Origin: Gp1-AA122 sp035631655
Lineage (GTDB): Bacteria; Acidobacteriota; Terriglobia; Terriglobales; Acidobacteriaceae
Direction of reading: 5' to 3'
DNA length: 64,000 bases
Assembly (NCBI GenBank): GCA_035631655.1
Contig: DASQIH010000048.1
Span: 1-64,000 of the forward strand
The translations under genes and the position numbers were made by a program. The notes under the pieces were generated by a model. The model was not told where the DNA came from. It ran no database searches and saw only the letters and a list, made by a program, of their open reading frames with translations. This document shows positions 11,265 through 19,164 of this stretch, one piece after another. Numbering within the stretch: the stretch's first letter is position 1; the number at the start of each line of letters is the position of its first letter.

Positions 11265-12113
11265 CTACTTTCCCGAGTCAAGGCGGGCGATTTCACGGAC
11301 GAAGAGCGGATTTTCCGGGAAATCTTTGCGCAGTGAGACCAACATTTCACGCGCGCGTGGTTTGTCTTTTTCACGCACATAGGCAATGGCCAGCAGAATC
11401 CGAGCGAACGGGGCCAGATAATGGCCGCGTTCGGCGGTGAGTTGCAGTTCGGCGATTCCAGCCTGCTTGTCTCCCTTCACCCCGCGGAGTCCTAGAAACC
11501 AGCGCACGGGCGCCACCATGCTGCCGATCAGGTATCGGCTGATTCCGCCGGCCAGGTGAGCGTCGTAACAATCGGGGTGAACGGCCAAGAGTTGGTCGGC
11601 CCAGGCGGTGGCTTCCCGCGAGCGATGGAGGGATTCCATGTTGCGCTTCTCAATCAGCGCGGCGTAGTCGGCCTTCAAACCTGACGACAGAGTCAATGCA
11701 AACAGCCCGTCCAGATCCTTAGGATCTTTGGCCATGCGCGCGCGGGCAAGGCTCTCGGCACGTTGCAAGGCAGCGTCAAATCGGGCACGAGCAACCGGGT
11801 CGGCAGATAATTTCTTGCGACCCTGGAACGCCGAATCATTCTCGTAGAACTGTGCCTCCAGGACGCCCAGCCGTTGAAACTCGGAGAACAGGATTCCCGC
11901 GGCTTCCGACGCCGGACCCAAAGGATCGTCGCCATGCTGCTGCTCCCAAGAAGAAAACTCCCGCTCAGCATGGCTGAAATCGAGGTTGTAGAGAAGGCGG
12001 TAGCCGCTATCCAACTGCGGATCAACATCCATGGCGGCAGCAGGCATGAGGAGACTCAGGATTACTAGCGCGCTCGAAATTGCCGACACTTTGCTTGCAC
12101 GCTTCAGGACCAT
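11265..12113 (-). CDS. Exported TPR-like protein, function unknown
   Basis: 282 aa when started at the ATG at 12113; longer upstream extensions would run into the oppositely oriented glucoamylase gene. The N-terminus MVLKRASKVSAISSALVILSLLMPAAAMD looks like a signal peptide. The body has TPR-like helices (for example GHYLAPFARILLAIAYVREKDKPRAREML) and a conserved-looking region SGLKADYAALIEKRNMESL. No enzymatic motif. It converges on the iron operon and is divergent from the GH15 gene. Similar proteins are common as hypotheticals in Acidobacteria (recollection, unverified). Confidence 0.75.
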   Translation of the reverse strand: MVLKRASKVSAISSALVILSLLMPAAAMDVDPQLDSGYRLLYNLDFSHAEREFSSWEQQHGDDPLGPASEAAGILFSEFQRLGVLEAQFYENDSAFQGRKKLSADPVARARFDAALQRAESLARARMAKDPKDLDGLFALTLSSGLKADYAALIEKRNMESLHRSREATAWADQLLAVHPDCYDAHLAGGISRYLIGSMVAPVRWFLGLRGVKGDKQAGIAELQLTAERGHYLAPFARILLAIAYVREKDKPRAREMLVSLRKDFPENPLFVREIARLDSGK

Positions 12114-12261
12114 AACGGTTAACTTCTGGTATTCTGCCGTTCCCCGACTAACAGAATGAGAAAAGGCGCTGCTAGCTTCAAAGTTAGATGCAAAGGTCGA
12201 GACCGTTTGCAAAACTTGTGTCAAAGAATTGTAAAGAACTGTCAGGCGAGGTCCGCTTCCT

Positions 12262-14664
12262 GTGAGTGATCCCGACATTCGTTTTGCTCCTGGCTGGCCA
12301 GGCATCGAGCCGCGTTGGACCTCCAGCGCCAAATCCGGGGTTGGGACGGCGCTCAACCTCCACAGCCGAGTTTGGTTCACGCTTAGCCACGGCATTCTCA
12401 ACGAAATTTACTTTCCACGAGTGGACCAGGCGTGCACTCGTGACCAGGGCTTACTGGTCACTGACGGACGCAGCTTCTTCTCGGAGGAAAAGCGGCATGC
12501 ATCCTTCCGCGTCAGCCCCTTGTCGAAGGGTGTTCCAGCGTATCGCCTATTGAACACCGACAACCAGGGACGGTATCGCATCGAGAAGGAAGTGCTGTCT
12601 GATCCGTACCGCAATGTGGTTTTGCAAAAGATTCACTTCGAACCTCTGCAAGGCATGCTGAGCGACTATCACCTCTACGCGCTACTCTCGCCACATCTGG
12701 CCAATTTCGGAAACGGCAATACCGGATGGGTGGGCGATTACAAGGGATTCTCCATGCTTTTCGCGGAGCGCGGCGGGCACGCACTGGCCTTTGCGTGCTC
12801 AGTTCCGTGGCGGAAGATGTCTGTGGGATTCGTGGGTTTCTCAGACGGATGGCAGGACATCTCCCAGAACCTTCAGATGACCTGGAACTACACACGCGCG
12901 GAGAACGGCAACATCGCACTCACGGGGGAAATCGATTTATCAGAAGGCCAGGGCGATTTCCTGCTCGCCATCGGGTTCGGGGGCATCTGGTCGGAAGCGG
13001 GCCAGCAGGCGCTTTCCAGCATTCTCGATGGATTCGATTCCGCCCGCACAGAATATCTGCGCCATTGGGAGAACTGGCAGGGCCGGCTGGAGCCTCTTGA
13101 TGAAAAGCCCAGAGACCGGTGTCTTTATCGCACTAGTACGGCAGTGCTGCGAACTCATGAATCGAAATCGCTGCTCGGCGGGATCATTGCAAGCTTGTCC
13201 ATACCGTGGGGTTTTAACAAAGGCGATGAAGACCTCGGGGGATATCACCTGGTATGGCCGCGCGATCTGGTAGAGACCGCAGGCGGCTTGCTGGCGGCAG
13301 GCGCGGTTGATGATGCCATGCGGGTGCTGCGCTACCTCGAGGTCACGCAGGAGGCAGATGGGAACTGGGCACAAAATTTGTGGATGGACGGGCGGCCGTA
13401 CTGGAATGGAGTACAGATGGATGAGACCGCTCTTCCGATTCTGCTCGTCGATCTACTGCGGCGGGAGGCGGGATCCGCATTGGGTGACATCGCGCGCTGG
13501 TGGCCCATGGTGCGGCGCGCAGCGGGCTTCCTGTTGCGCAACGGGCCGGTCACGCTGCAGGACCGTTGGGAGGAAGATGCCGGATTCTCTCCGTTCACTT
13601 TGGCGGCGGAAATAGCAGCCCTGCTGGCGGCTGCCGACATCGCTGATCTGGTCGGGCAGCGCTCGATGGCAACCTACCTCCGCGAGACGGCAGATTCCTG
13701 GAATGACAACGTCGAGCGCTGGACGTATGCTACGGGAAACGATGTTTGCAAGCAGTTGAACATTGATGGCTATTACGTTCGAATTGCGCCACCCGAGACC
13801 GAGTGTGCTCCCTCGCCCCTGCTGGGGTTTGTGCCCATCAAAAATCGCCCGCCGGGTATGAGCCAGGAAGCCACATCGCATTTGATCAGCCCGGATTCTC
13901 TGGCATTGGTGCGTTTCGGGCTGCGCGCTCCAGATGACCCACGGATTCTGAATACGATTGAGGTGATCGACACGCTTTTACGCGTGAGGCTACCCCAGGG
14001 TCCGTACTGGTATCGGTACAACGGGGATGGATACGGGGAGCATGCCGACGGATCTCCCTTTGACGGCACCGGTATCGGACGTCCCTGGCCACTATTAGCA
14101 GGTGAGCGCGGGCACTACGAATTGGCAGCAGGCGCCAAGGATAGGGCCGAACTCCTGCTGCGCGTGATGGAGAATTCGACGGACGAAAGCGGACTGATCC
14201 CGGAGCAAGTGTGGGATGCCGATGATACCCCCGAACTCGAGTTGTTCCGGGGGAAGTCGACCGGGTCGGCGCGGCCCTTGGTGTGGGCACACGCGGAGTA
14301 CATCAAGCTGCACCGCTCGCTGCGCGACGGCAGGATCTTTGACCAGCCGCCCCAGCCGGTGCAGCGCTACATCATCGAGAAGACACCTGCGGAATATTTT
14401 GGCTGGCGGTTCAACAACAAATGCCGCACGATTCCTTGCGGGAAGAAGCTGCGCATCATCCTGCTGAGTCCCGGAATGGTGCACTGGAGCGACGACGGAT
14501 GGCAGACGACACACGATTCCTACAGTCGGGACAGCGGCCTGGGGGTTTTCGCAGTCGATTTGCCCACCGAGAAACTCGCCGTGAGACACGAGGTGGTGTT
14601 CACGTTCTACTGGCCGAGCGAGCGGAGGTGGGAAGGAACCGACTACACGGTGACAGTGGAATAG
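12262..14664 (+). CDS. GH15 glucoamylase (glucan 1,4-alpha-glucosidase)
   Basis: 800 aa. An N-terminal beta-sandwich domain (residues ~1-280) is followed by an (alpha/alpha)6 catalytic domain. Catalytic signatures are DRWEEDAGFSP, with the general acid at E437 or E438, and GERGHYELA with E615 as candidate general base. VWPRDLVETAG and the preceding GYHLVWPRD are typical of bacterial GH15. Expected reaction: release of beta-D-glucose from non-reducing ends of alpha-1,4-glucans. There is no signal peptide, so it likely acts on intracellular glycogen or maltodextrin. It starts with GTG at 12262. A C-terminal extension (~700-800) looks like an extra beta domain. It stands alone, with no glycogen genes beside it. 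Confidence 0.92.
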   Translation: MSDPDIRFAPGWPGIEPRWTSSAKSGVGTALNLHSRVWFTLSHGILNEIYFPRVDQACTRDQGLLVTDGRSFFSEEKRHASFRVSPLSKGVPAYRLLNTDNQGRYRIEKEVLSDPYRNVVLQKIHFEPLQGMLSDYHLYALLSPHLANFGNGNTGWVGDYKGFSMLFAERGGHALAFACSVPWRKMSVGFVGFSDGWQDISQNLQMTWNYTRAENGNIALTGEIDLSEGQGDFLLAIGFGGIWSEAGQQALSSILDGFDSARTEYLRHWENWQGRLEPLDEKPRDRCLYRTSTAVLRTHESKSLLGGIIASLSIPWGFNKGDEDLGGYHLVWPRDLVETAGGLLAAGAVDDAMRVLRYLEVTQEADGNWAQNLWMDGRPYWNGVQMDETALPILLVDLLRREAGSALGDIARWWPMVRRAAGFLLRNGPVTLQDRWEEDAGFSPFTLAAEIAALLAAADIADLVGQRSMATYLRETADSWNDNVERWTYATGNDVCKQLNIDGYYVRIAPPETECAPSPLLGFVPIKNRPPGMSQEATSHLISPDSLALVRFGLRAPDDPRILNTIEVIDTLLRVRLPQGPYWYRYNGDGYGEHADGSPFDGTGIGRPWPLLAGERGHYELAAGAKDRAELLLRVMENSTDESGLIPEQVWDADDTPELELFRGKSTGSARPLVWAHAEYIKLHRSLRDGRIFDQPPQPVQRYIIEKTPAEYFGWRFNNKCRTIPCGKKLRIILLSPGMVHWSDDGWQTTHDSYSRDSGLGVFAVDLPTEKLAVRHEVVFTFYWPSERRWEGTDYTVTVE

Positions 14665-14688
14665 ACGTACCGGGTACGGAGAGCTTCG

Positions 14689-15036
14689 TCACGAATAAGG
14701 CGCTGGAAGATGTTTCTCGCGCCTATGTCGGCGCATTTCGTTCTGTTGGTGGGTCAGGATCCGTAGGGGCGAGCGCGGCTTGCCCGTGCAGAGCAGGACA
14801 AATCCGGCTTCACGGTCTTGCGGGTAGTAACTGACAGAATCTGATTGGTCGACTTCTCCGCCGTTTAACAAACGACCTGCGCAGGTGAGACAGCGTCCCT
14901 GGTGGCAGAGAGCGGGTAAGCGAATCCCGGCAGCCTGCGCGGCATCCCAGATGTGCCCGTTCGAACCCACCTGGATGGTGTGTTCGCCTCCCGGCGTTAC
15001 AAGCGTTACCTCGAACGTCGTAGGATCGCCGCTCAC
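14689..15036 (-). CDS. Plant-type [2Fe-2S] ferredoxin
   Basis: 115 aa with the ferredoxin cysteine pattern C44-x4-C49-x2-C52 and C83 (CHQGRCLTC ... LLCTG), the fold that carries one [2Fe-2S] cluster and shuttles single electrons. There is no targeting signal. The C-terminal ~25 residues are basic (RRHRREK) and extend beyond the usual domain. It lies downstream of the Dps-like ferritin gene on the same strand, separated by a strong hairpin. It could supply electrons for iron release, as Bfd does for bacterioferritin, but Bfd is a different protein family. That role is inference. Confidence 0.87.
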   Translation of the reverse strand: MSGDPTTFEVTLVTPGGEHTIQVGSNGHIWDAAQAAGIRLPALCHQGRCLTCAGRLLNGGEVDQSDSVSYYPQDREAGFVLLCTGKPRSPLRILTHQQNEMRRHRREKHLPAPYS

Positions 15037-15063
15037 GATTTCTATTCTATGGAAGCGTTGAGA

Positions 15064-15093
15064 ATCCTGCCTGGCGCAAGAGCCAGGCAGGAT
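15064..15093 (-). terminator. Perfect 12-bp hairpin between ferritin and ferredoxin genes
   Basis: ATCCTGCCTGGC (15064-15075) pairs perfectly with GCCAGGCAGGAT (15082-15093) around a six-base loop. It lies just after the ferritin stop and before the ferredoxin start. No U-tract follows, so attenuation or RNA stabilisation is as likely as full termination. Confidence 0.55.
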
Positions 15094-15103
15094 GAGAATC
15101 GGA

Positions 15104-15715
15104 CTATGGATTGTAGAACTTGGCGTTCTTGCTGTAAGGCGCGTGTCCGGGCTCGCCGCGGCGGAAATGTCCGGAGGGGATAACCTTGCCGTCTCGTTCT
15201 CTGGCCAGCAACTCGATGAACCAGGCTTCGTGCTCGATTTCTTCGTTGAGAATTCGGGACGCCATGTCGTAGGTGCGTGGGTCCTTCCCGAAGGTCATAT
15301 CGCAAATGGCGCTCCAGCTGCGAATGGCGCAGCGTTCGGATTCCATCAAAAGGGTGAGGATATTGACCACCGTAGGTGGATCGGGGAGCTTGGCGGCCGC
15401 GCAGCCCGCCTGGTCGTGGAAGGCCTTCAAGTCGTTGGGCAACTCACCACCTAGCTCATAAATGCGCGGAACAATCAGTTCCCAGTGGGCGCGGTCTTCC
15501 AGGCGCGCGTCTTCGCAAATCTCTTTGTAGTCTTCGTAACCTGCCAGGTGCATGCGCAGGATGGTGTAGTAATAGTAGGTGCTGGCGAATTCGGCGGCGG
15601 CGTTGGCGATGAGCATCTTGATAAGTTTGTCGACGTCGACGCCACGGGCGCGAATCACTTCCACGCCCACTCGCTTGCTGACGTCTCCGTATTTGACAAC
15701 TTCCTCTTTCGGCAT
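15104..15715 (-). CDS. Dps-like ferritin (DPSL-type, bacterioferritin-like di-iron site)
   Basis: 203 aa four-helix ferritin-like protein. Candidate di-iron ligands: E42, E73 with H77 (EDRAH), E125/E127, and E159 with H162 (NEEIEH). A cysteine pair C129-x8-C138 (ERCAIRSWSAIC) flanks the active-site helix, as in the Dps-like (DPSL) subclass that combines a bacterioferritin-type centre with a Dps-like 12-mer cage. Such proteins use H2O2 to oxidise and store iron, protecting DNA. It is transcribed divergently from an OxyR gene with an OxyR-like site between them, which fits peroxide induction. The DPSL assignment rests on motif reading only. Confidence 0.83.
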   Translation of the reverse strand: MPKEEVVKYGDVSKRVGVEVIRARGVDVDKLIKMLIANAAAEFASTYYYYTILRMHLAGYEDYKEICEDARLEDRAHWELIVPRIYELGGELPNDLKAFHDQAGCAAAKLPDPPTVVNILTLLMESERCAIRSWSAICDMTFGKDPRTYDMASRILNEEIEHEAWFIELLARERDGKVIPSGHFRRGEPGHAPYSKNAKFYNP

Positions 15716-15756
15716 ACGACCTCCTTATGGCAGCCAGTCTAGCCCGCCCATGACTC

Positions 15757-15793
15757 ATAGGTCTAAGATATAGTCTCTATCGTTGGTATAGGT
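15757..15793. promoter_or_regulatory. OxyR-type binding site between ferritin and oxyR
   Basis: The first half-site ATAGGTCTAAGATAT (15757-15771) fits ATAGnTnnnAnCTAT with one mismatch. After 7 bases a second, weaker half-site ATCGTTGGTATAGGT (15779-15793) keeps the spacing of the E. coli tetrameric OxyR site. In total 14 of 20 defined positions match. It lies 41 bases from the ferritin start and 38 from the oxyR start, so it could control both. Confidence 0.5.
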
Positions 15794-15831
15794 TATGCCT
15801 CTGGCAAGTTCCCTGACTTTTTGGCAACACA

Positions 15832-16776
15832 ATGCAAATTCATCAATTGCGATATTTCTGTGCCGTCGCCAATGCCGGCAGCTTTACCCGCGCAGCGGAG
15901 CACGAGCACGTCGCTCAGCCTTCCCTCTCGCAGCAGGTCCGCAAGCTGGAAGATGAGCTGGGCGCACGCTTATTTGACCGCCTGGGGCGAAAAGTACAAC
16001 TGACATCTTTTGGGCAGACGTTTCTGTTGCGCGCCGAAGCCATTCTGCGAGAGGTGAGCAACGCGAAGCGTGAGATCGAAGAAATGTCGACGATGGAGCG
16101 CGGGCGGATCGTGGTGGGAGCGATTCCCACCATCGCCCCCTACTTTCTTCCTAAACGGCTGGCCAGCTTCGGCCAGCAATTTCCCAGTGTTCAGGTAAGC
16201 GTGGTGGAAGACATCACGCCAGAGCTGCTGGAACGCCTGCAGGAGGCAACCATCGACATGGCATTAATGGCACTACCGGCGCCGAAAGAACACTTTGTGT
16301 GCCAGGAACTATTGCGCGAGCCGCTTTATCTCGTGGTTCCGCAGGGCCATCGGTTGGCGGGCAGCTCGAGAGTCCACCTGAGGCAAGTCGAGGGCGATTC
16401 ATTCTTGCTGCTCAAGGAGGGACATTGCTTTCGTGAGAACACGTTGTCCGCCTGTAGTCGCGCCAAGGTTCAGCCGAACGTGGTTTTTGAGAGCGGACAA
16501 TTTGCCACAATTCTGGCGATGGTCGCGGCCAACACCGGGGTCTCGGTCGTGCCGCAGATGGCACTGGAAAAGCGTGAAGGCTGTTGCTTTATTCCGATCG
16601 CCGACGACGGCGCGTATCGGCGGGTGGGTGTGGTTCAGCTTAAGCAGCACTTCCGCAGCCGTTCACAACGTGCCTTTATGAGGCATTTACAGGAGACTGC
16701 GAACGACACAAGTCGGCCCATTGCGGTGCGGGCTGGGGCAGGTGGCTCCAGGCGTCGTCGCTTTAATGTCGCGTAA
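15832..16776 (+). CDS. oxyR: OxyR peroxide-sensing LysR-family regulator
   Basis: 314 aa LysR-type protein: N-terminal winged helix-turn-helix (MQIHQLRYFCAVANAGSFTR, residues 1-60), linker helix, then the effector domain. The redox pair is C199 (KEGHCFRE) and C208 (LSAC), with the same spacing and even the same residue numbers as E. coli OxyR, where H2O2 forms a 199-208 disulfide. Other cysteines are present (CC near residue 249). It is divergent from a Dps-like ferritin. It likely activates peroxide defence and autoregulates through the shared 116-bp intergenic region. The last ~20 residues are basic and Arg-rich, beyond the usual domain. Confidence 0.9.
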   Translation: MQIHQLRYFCAVANAGSFTRAAEHEHVAQPSLSQQVRKLEDELGARLFDRLGRKVQLTSFGQTFLLRAEAILREVSNAKREIEEMSTMERGRIVVGAIPTIAPYFLPKRLASFGQQFPSVQVSVVEDITPELLERLQEATIDMALMALPAPKEHFVCQELLREPLYLVVPQGHRLAGSSRVHLRQVEGDSFLLLKEGHCFRENTLSACSRAKVQPNVVFESGQFATILAMVAANTGVSVVPQMALEKREGCCFIPIADDGAYRRVGVVQLKQHFRSRSQRAFMRHLQETANDTSRPIAVRAGAGGSRRRRFNVA

Positions 16777-16823
16777 ACAATGGAAAGTGTTGACCGCGTT
16801 TCGGGCAGTTCGAATTTCTTGGA

Positions 16824-16890
16824 TGCAGCGGCTGAAGCCGCACATGTTTTGAAGGTTTTAGGGCACGGCTGAAGGCGTGCTCTGATACGA
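16824..16890. repeat. Palindromic repeat pair between convergent oxyR and phosphatase genes
   Basis: GCGGCT (16828-16833) pairs with AGCCGC (16836-16841), and GCACG (16863-16867) pairs with CGTGC (16876-16880), in the gap between two convergent genes. The GGCTGAAGCC core is typical of repeats scattered in Acidobacteria (recollection). It could serve as a bidirectional terminator. Confidence 0.5.
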
Positions 16891-16958
16891 ATCTGAGCGT
16901 TTTTCCGGCAAGCCGCGAATCCGACAGACGTGGCGCCACATCTCTACGGGTTTGGGTA

Positions 16959-18635
16959 CTATCCGGTGTACACGAGTTCTACTACCGTGCAGTCGTCGGT
17001 GAGAGGGGTTCCGCCGCAAAAGTTGGCAACGGAATTGAGGATGTCCTCCAGCGAGGAACTCTTGCTGGCGACGTTTTCGAGTCTTTCGTTTTCGTAGAAA
17101 TCGCCGCGCGCATTTTCTGCCTCGGTCACCCCATCGGTCACGATTAGCAGCCGGTCGCCCGCTTGAAGGCGGCAACTTCCGCTCTCGTAGGTGGCTTCCG
17201 CAAGCAGACCCACCGGCAAATTGCTCTTCTCCGGCCGCGTCACCTGGTGGTTGGAAATCAGCAGGGGCGGCACGTGTCCGCAATTAACGTACTCCAGTTC
17301 CCCCTCACGGCTGATTCGCGCAATGACCACCGTCGCGTACTTTTCACCCAGGTGTTTTTGGGTGAAGAAACGGTTCACTGCGGCTACGATTTCCGCCAGC
17401 GGCATGCGCGCCACCAGGTGGGAATAGATCATTCCCTGGAGCGTATTGGCGAGGAGAGCTGCGGAGACTCCTTTCCCGCAGACATCGGCCACCGCGACGG
17501 CAAAGTGGTCTTCGGTGGTGACGGCGTCGAAAAAATCCCCCCCAATTTCTTTGCAAGGCAAATTGCGGCCGCCCATGCGAGCGAAGGGCACCTCGGGAAT
17601 GTGTACCTCCATGAGACGTTGCTGGATGGAAGAGGCGATCGCCAGCTCTTGTTGATAACGGCGAGCAGCTTCTTCGGCCTGCACCAGGCGGGCATTTTCG
17701 ACCAGCGAAGCAGCTTCCGTAGCGACCGCACGCAGGATGTCATGGCTGACGCTGGAGATGTCACGTGAAGCGAAGCGGGAGTCTACATAGAGGGCGCCCA
17801 TAATCTCGCCCCCCGTCGACGGGGCAGTATCGATCAAGACCACTTCCCGACGAGTCTGGATTTGAGGCTTGCGCAGCGGAATGCAGATAACGGTTCGCAG
17901 GTCGTAGGCCACGATGCTCTTCCGTCCGGCAAGATCCAGAGACTGGCTGGTGTCGGTGACCAGGTACTCGGAGGCGGAATTAACAGCCTCCTCAAGGATG
18001 GAGTGAGAAATCGTCTTGTCATCAAGGAGGGGCTCACCCTTGGAGTTACGCCCGGCCGCCAGGCGCAGGCTTCCGTCTTCCGACTTCAGGAACACATAGC
18101 CGCGTTCCGCGCGCGTGAGCTTCAGCGTGGTCTCGACCAGGGTGACCAGGATTTCATCGAGCACGCCCACTGTGTTCAGCTTGCGGGCGGCTTCCAGAAA
18201 CATGGTCAACTTTTCCAGATCCGTGGTGTCGGTTGAGATCTGCAGCCCCGAGATCTGGCTCAGGAATTCGCGGGCGGTGTTGGAGGACGTATGCAGCGGG
18301 TGGAAAACGACGTAGGCTCCATCGCGCACGCCGAATTCCAGCCGGTCATTGCGTTGCAGCTTTTGCCGCTCCACCCGCTGGCCATTGACGAACGTGCCGT
18401 GTTTGCTGCCCTCGTCGACGACGAAGAAGACGCCATCTTCCGACACGATTCTGGCGTGGTCGCGTGAGACCCGAGGATCGGCGATCACCAAGTCTTTGTC
18501 TACCTTGCGCCCAACGGTGAAAGGGCTATGTTTGAGCACAATGGGGCGCTGCTCGTCTCCCTGCACCAGAACGAGGTTGGGAAATACGCCCGAGCCCGAC
18601 TCGGAGCTGGGGTTCGTGGTGGACGCGAAGGCCAT
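16959..18635 (-). CDS. FHA-GAF-SpoIIE/RsbU-type serine phosphatase
   Basis: 558 aa cytoplasmic signalling protein. The FHA domain (~residues 20-110: FTVGRK...SRDHARI...SKHGTFVNG) binds phosphothreonine. A GAF domain spans ~140-325. A PP2C-like SpoIIE phosphatase domain (~350-555) has the metal-binding aspartates in EIGGDFFD, VADVCGKG and VTDGVTEAE. Such phosphatases dephosphorylate STAS-domain antagonists to control an anti-sigma kinase. A STAS gene lies 110 bases upstream on the same strand, giving a likely partner-switch pair. No RsbW-type kinase or sigma factor was seen in the window. Confidence 0.9.
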   Translation of the reverse strand: MAFASTTNPSSESGSGVFPNLVLVQGDEQRPIVLKHSPFTVGRKVDKDLVIADPRVSRDHARIVSEDGVFFVVDEGSKHGTFVNGQRVERQKLQRNDRLEFGVRDGAYVVFHPLHTSSNTAREFLSQISGLQISTDTTDLEKLTMFLEAARKLNTVGVLDEILVTLVETTLKLTRAERGYVFLKSEDGSLRLAAGRNSKGEPLLDDKTISHSILEEAVNSASEYLVTDTSQSLDLAGRKSIVAYDLRTVICIPLRKPQIQTRREVVLIDTAPSTGGEIMGALYVDSRFASRDISSVSHDILRAVATEAASLVENARLVQAEEAARRYQQELAIASSIQQRLMEVHIPEVPFARMGGRNLPCKEIGGDFFDAVTTEDHFAVAVADVCGKGVSAALLANTLQGMIYSHLVARMPLAEIVAAVNRFFTQKHLGEKYATVVIARISREGELEYVNCGHVPPLLISNHQVTRPEKSNLPVGLLAEATYESGSCRLQAGDRLLIVTDGVTEAENARGDFYENERLENVASKSSSLEDILNSVANFCGGTPLTDDCTVVELVYTG

Positions 18636-18745
18636 GCGGAACCAGTACTACTCCCTGCAGCAAAATAATGACAGGAGCGGAGGGCGGGGGGAAGTCCGTT
18701 ATGAAGGTCCGCCCGGTCGCGCGCCGTTGACCGGCGTTGCCCAGG

Positions 18746-19087
18746 TCAATGGAAAGCGGCGCGTGCCTTTTGTTCGTTGTCGTAGACCTCGAACACGGTT
18801 ACGAGTTTCGTAATTTGCAAGACGTCGCGCACGCGCTGGCCCAGGCCGGCAAGCTTGATATCGGCTCCTGTGCTACGCGCTGAAGAGTATACGCCAACCA
18901 GGGTACCCAAACCGCCACTATCGATGTAGCTCACTTCAGAAAGGTCGAGGACGATTTTCTTGCTGGTATTCAGGATTTTCTTCAACTCCGCACGAAGCGC
19001 AGAAGCTTCGTCTCCGAAGACAATCCGGCCGGCACAGGAGACCACGGTAATGGCCTCGGTTGTTTTGGTATCTATCTTTAGATTCAT
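18746..19087 (-). CDS. STAS-domain anti-sigma factor antagonist
   Basis: 113 aa SpoIIAA/RsbV-like protein. The signature LDLSEVSYIDSGGLGTLVG contains S57, the likely phosphorylated serine of the family. The longer open frame extends to 19594, but the ATG at 19087 is preceded by a strong GGAGGA at a good distance and gives a standard STAS length. The unphosphorylated form would sequester an anti-sigma kinase. The FHA-GAF phosphatase just downstream is the natural candidate to dephosphorylate it. Confidence 0.9.
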   Translation of the reverse strand: MNLKIDTKTTEAITVVSCAGRIVFGDEASALRAELKKILNTSKKIVLDLSEVSYIDSGGLGTLVGVYSSARSTGADIKLAGLGQRVRDVLQITKLVTVFEVYDNEQKARAAFH

Positions 19088-19164
19088 GTCGTCCTCCGCG
19101 AAACGGGGTGGAGAAGAGTAACCTGCGACCTTACAGGATTGCAATGATAGTTCAGGTTGATAGT

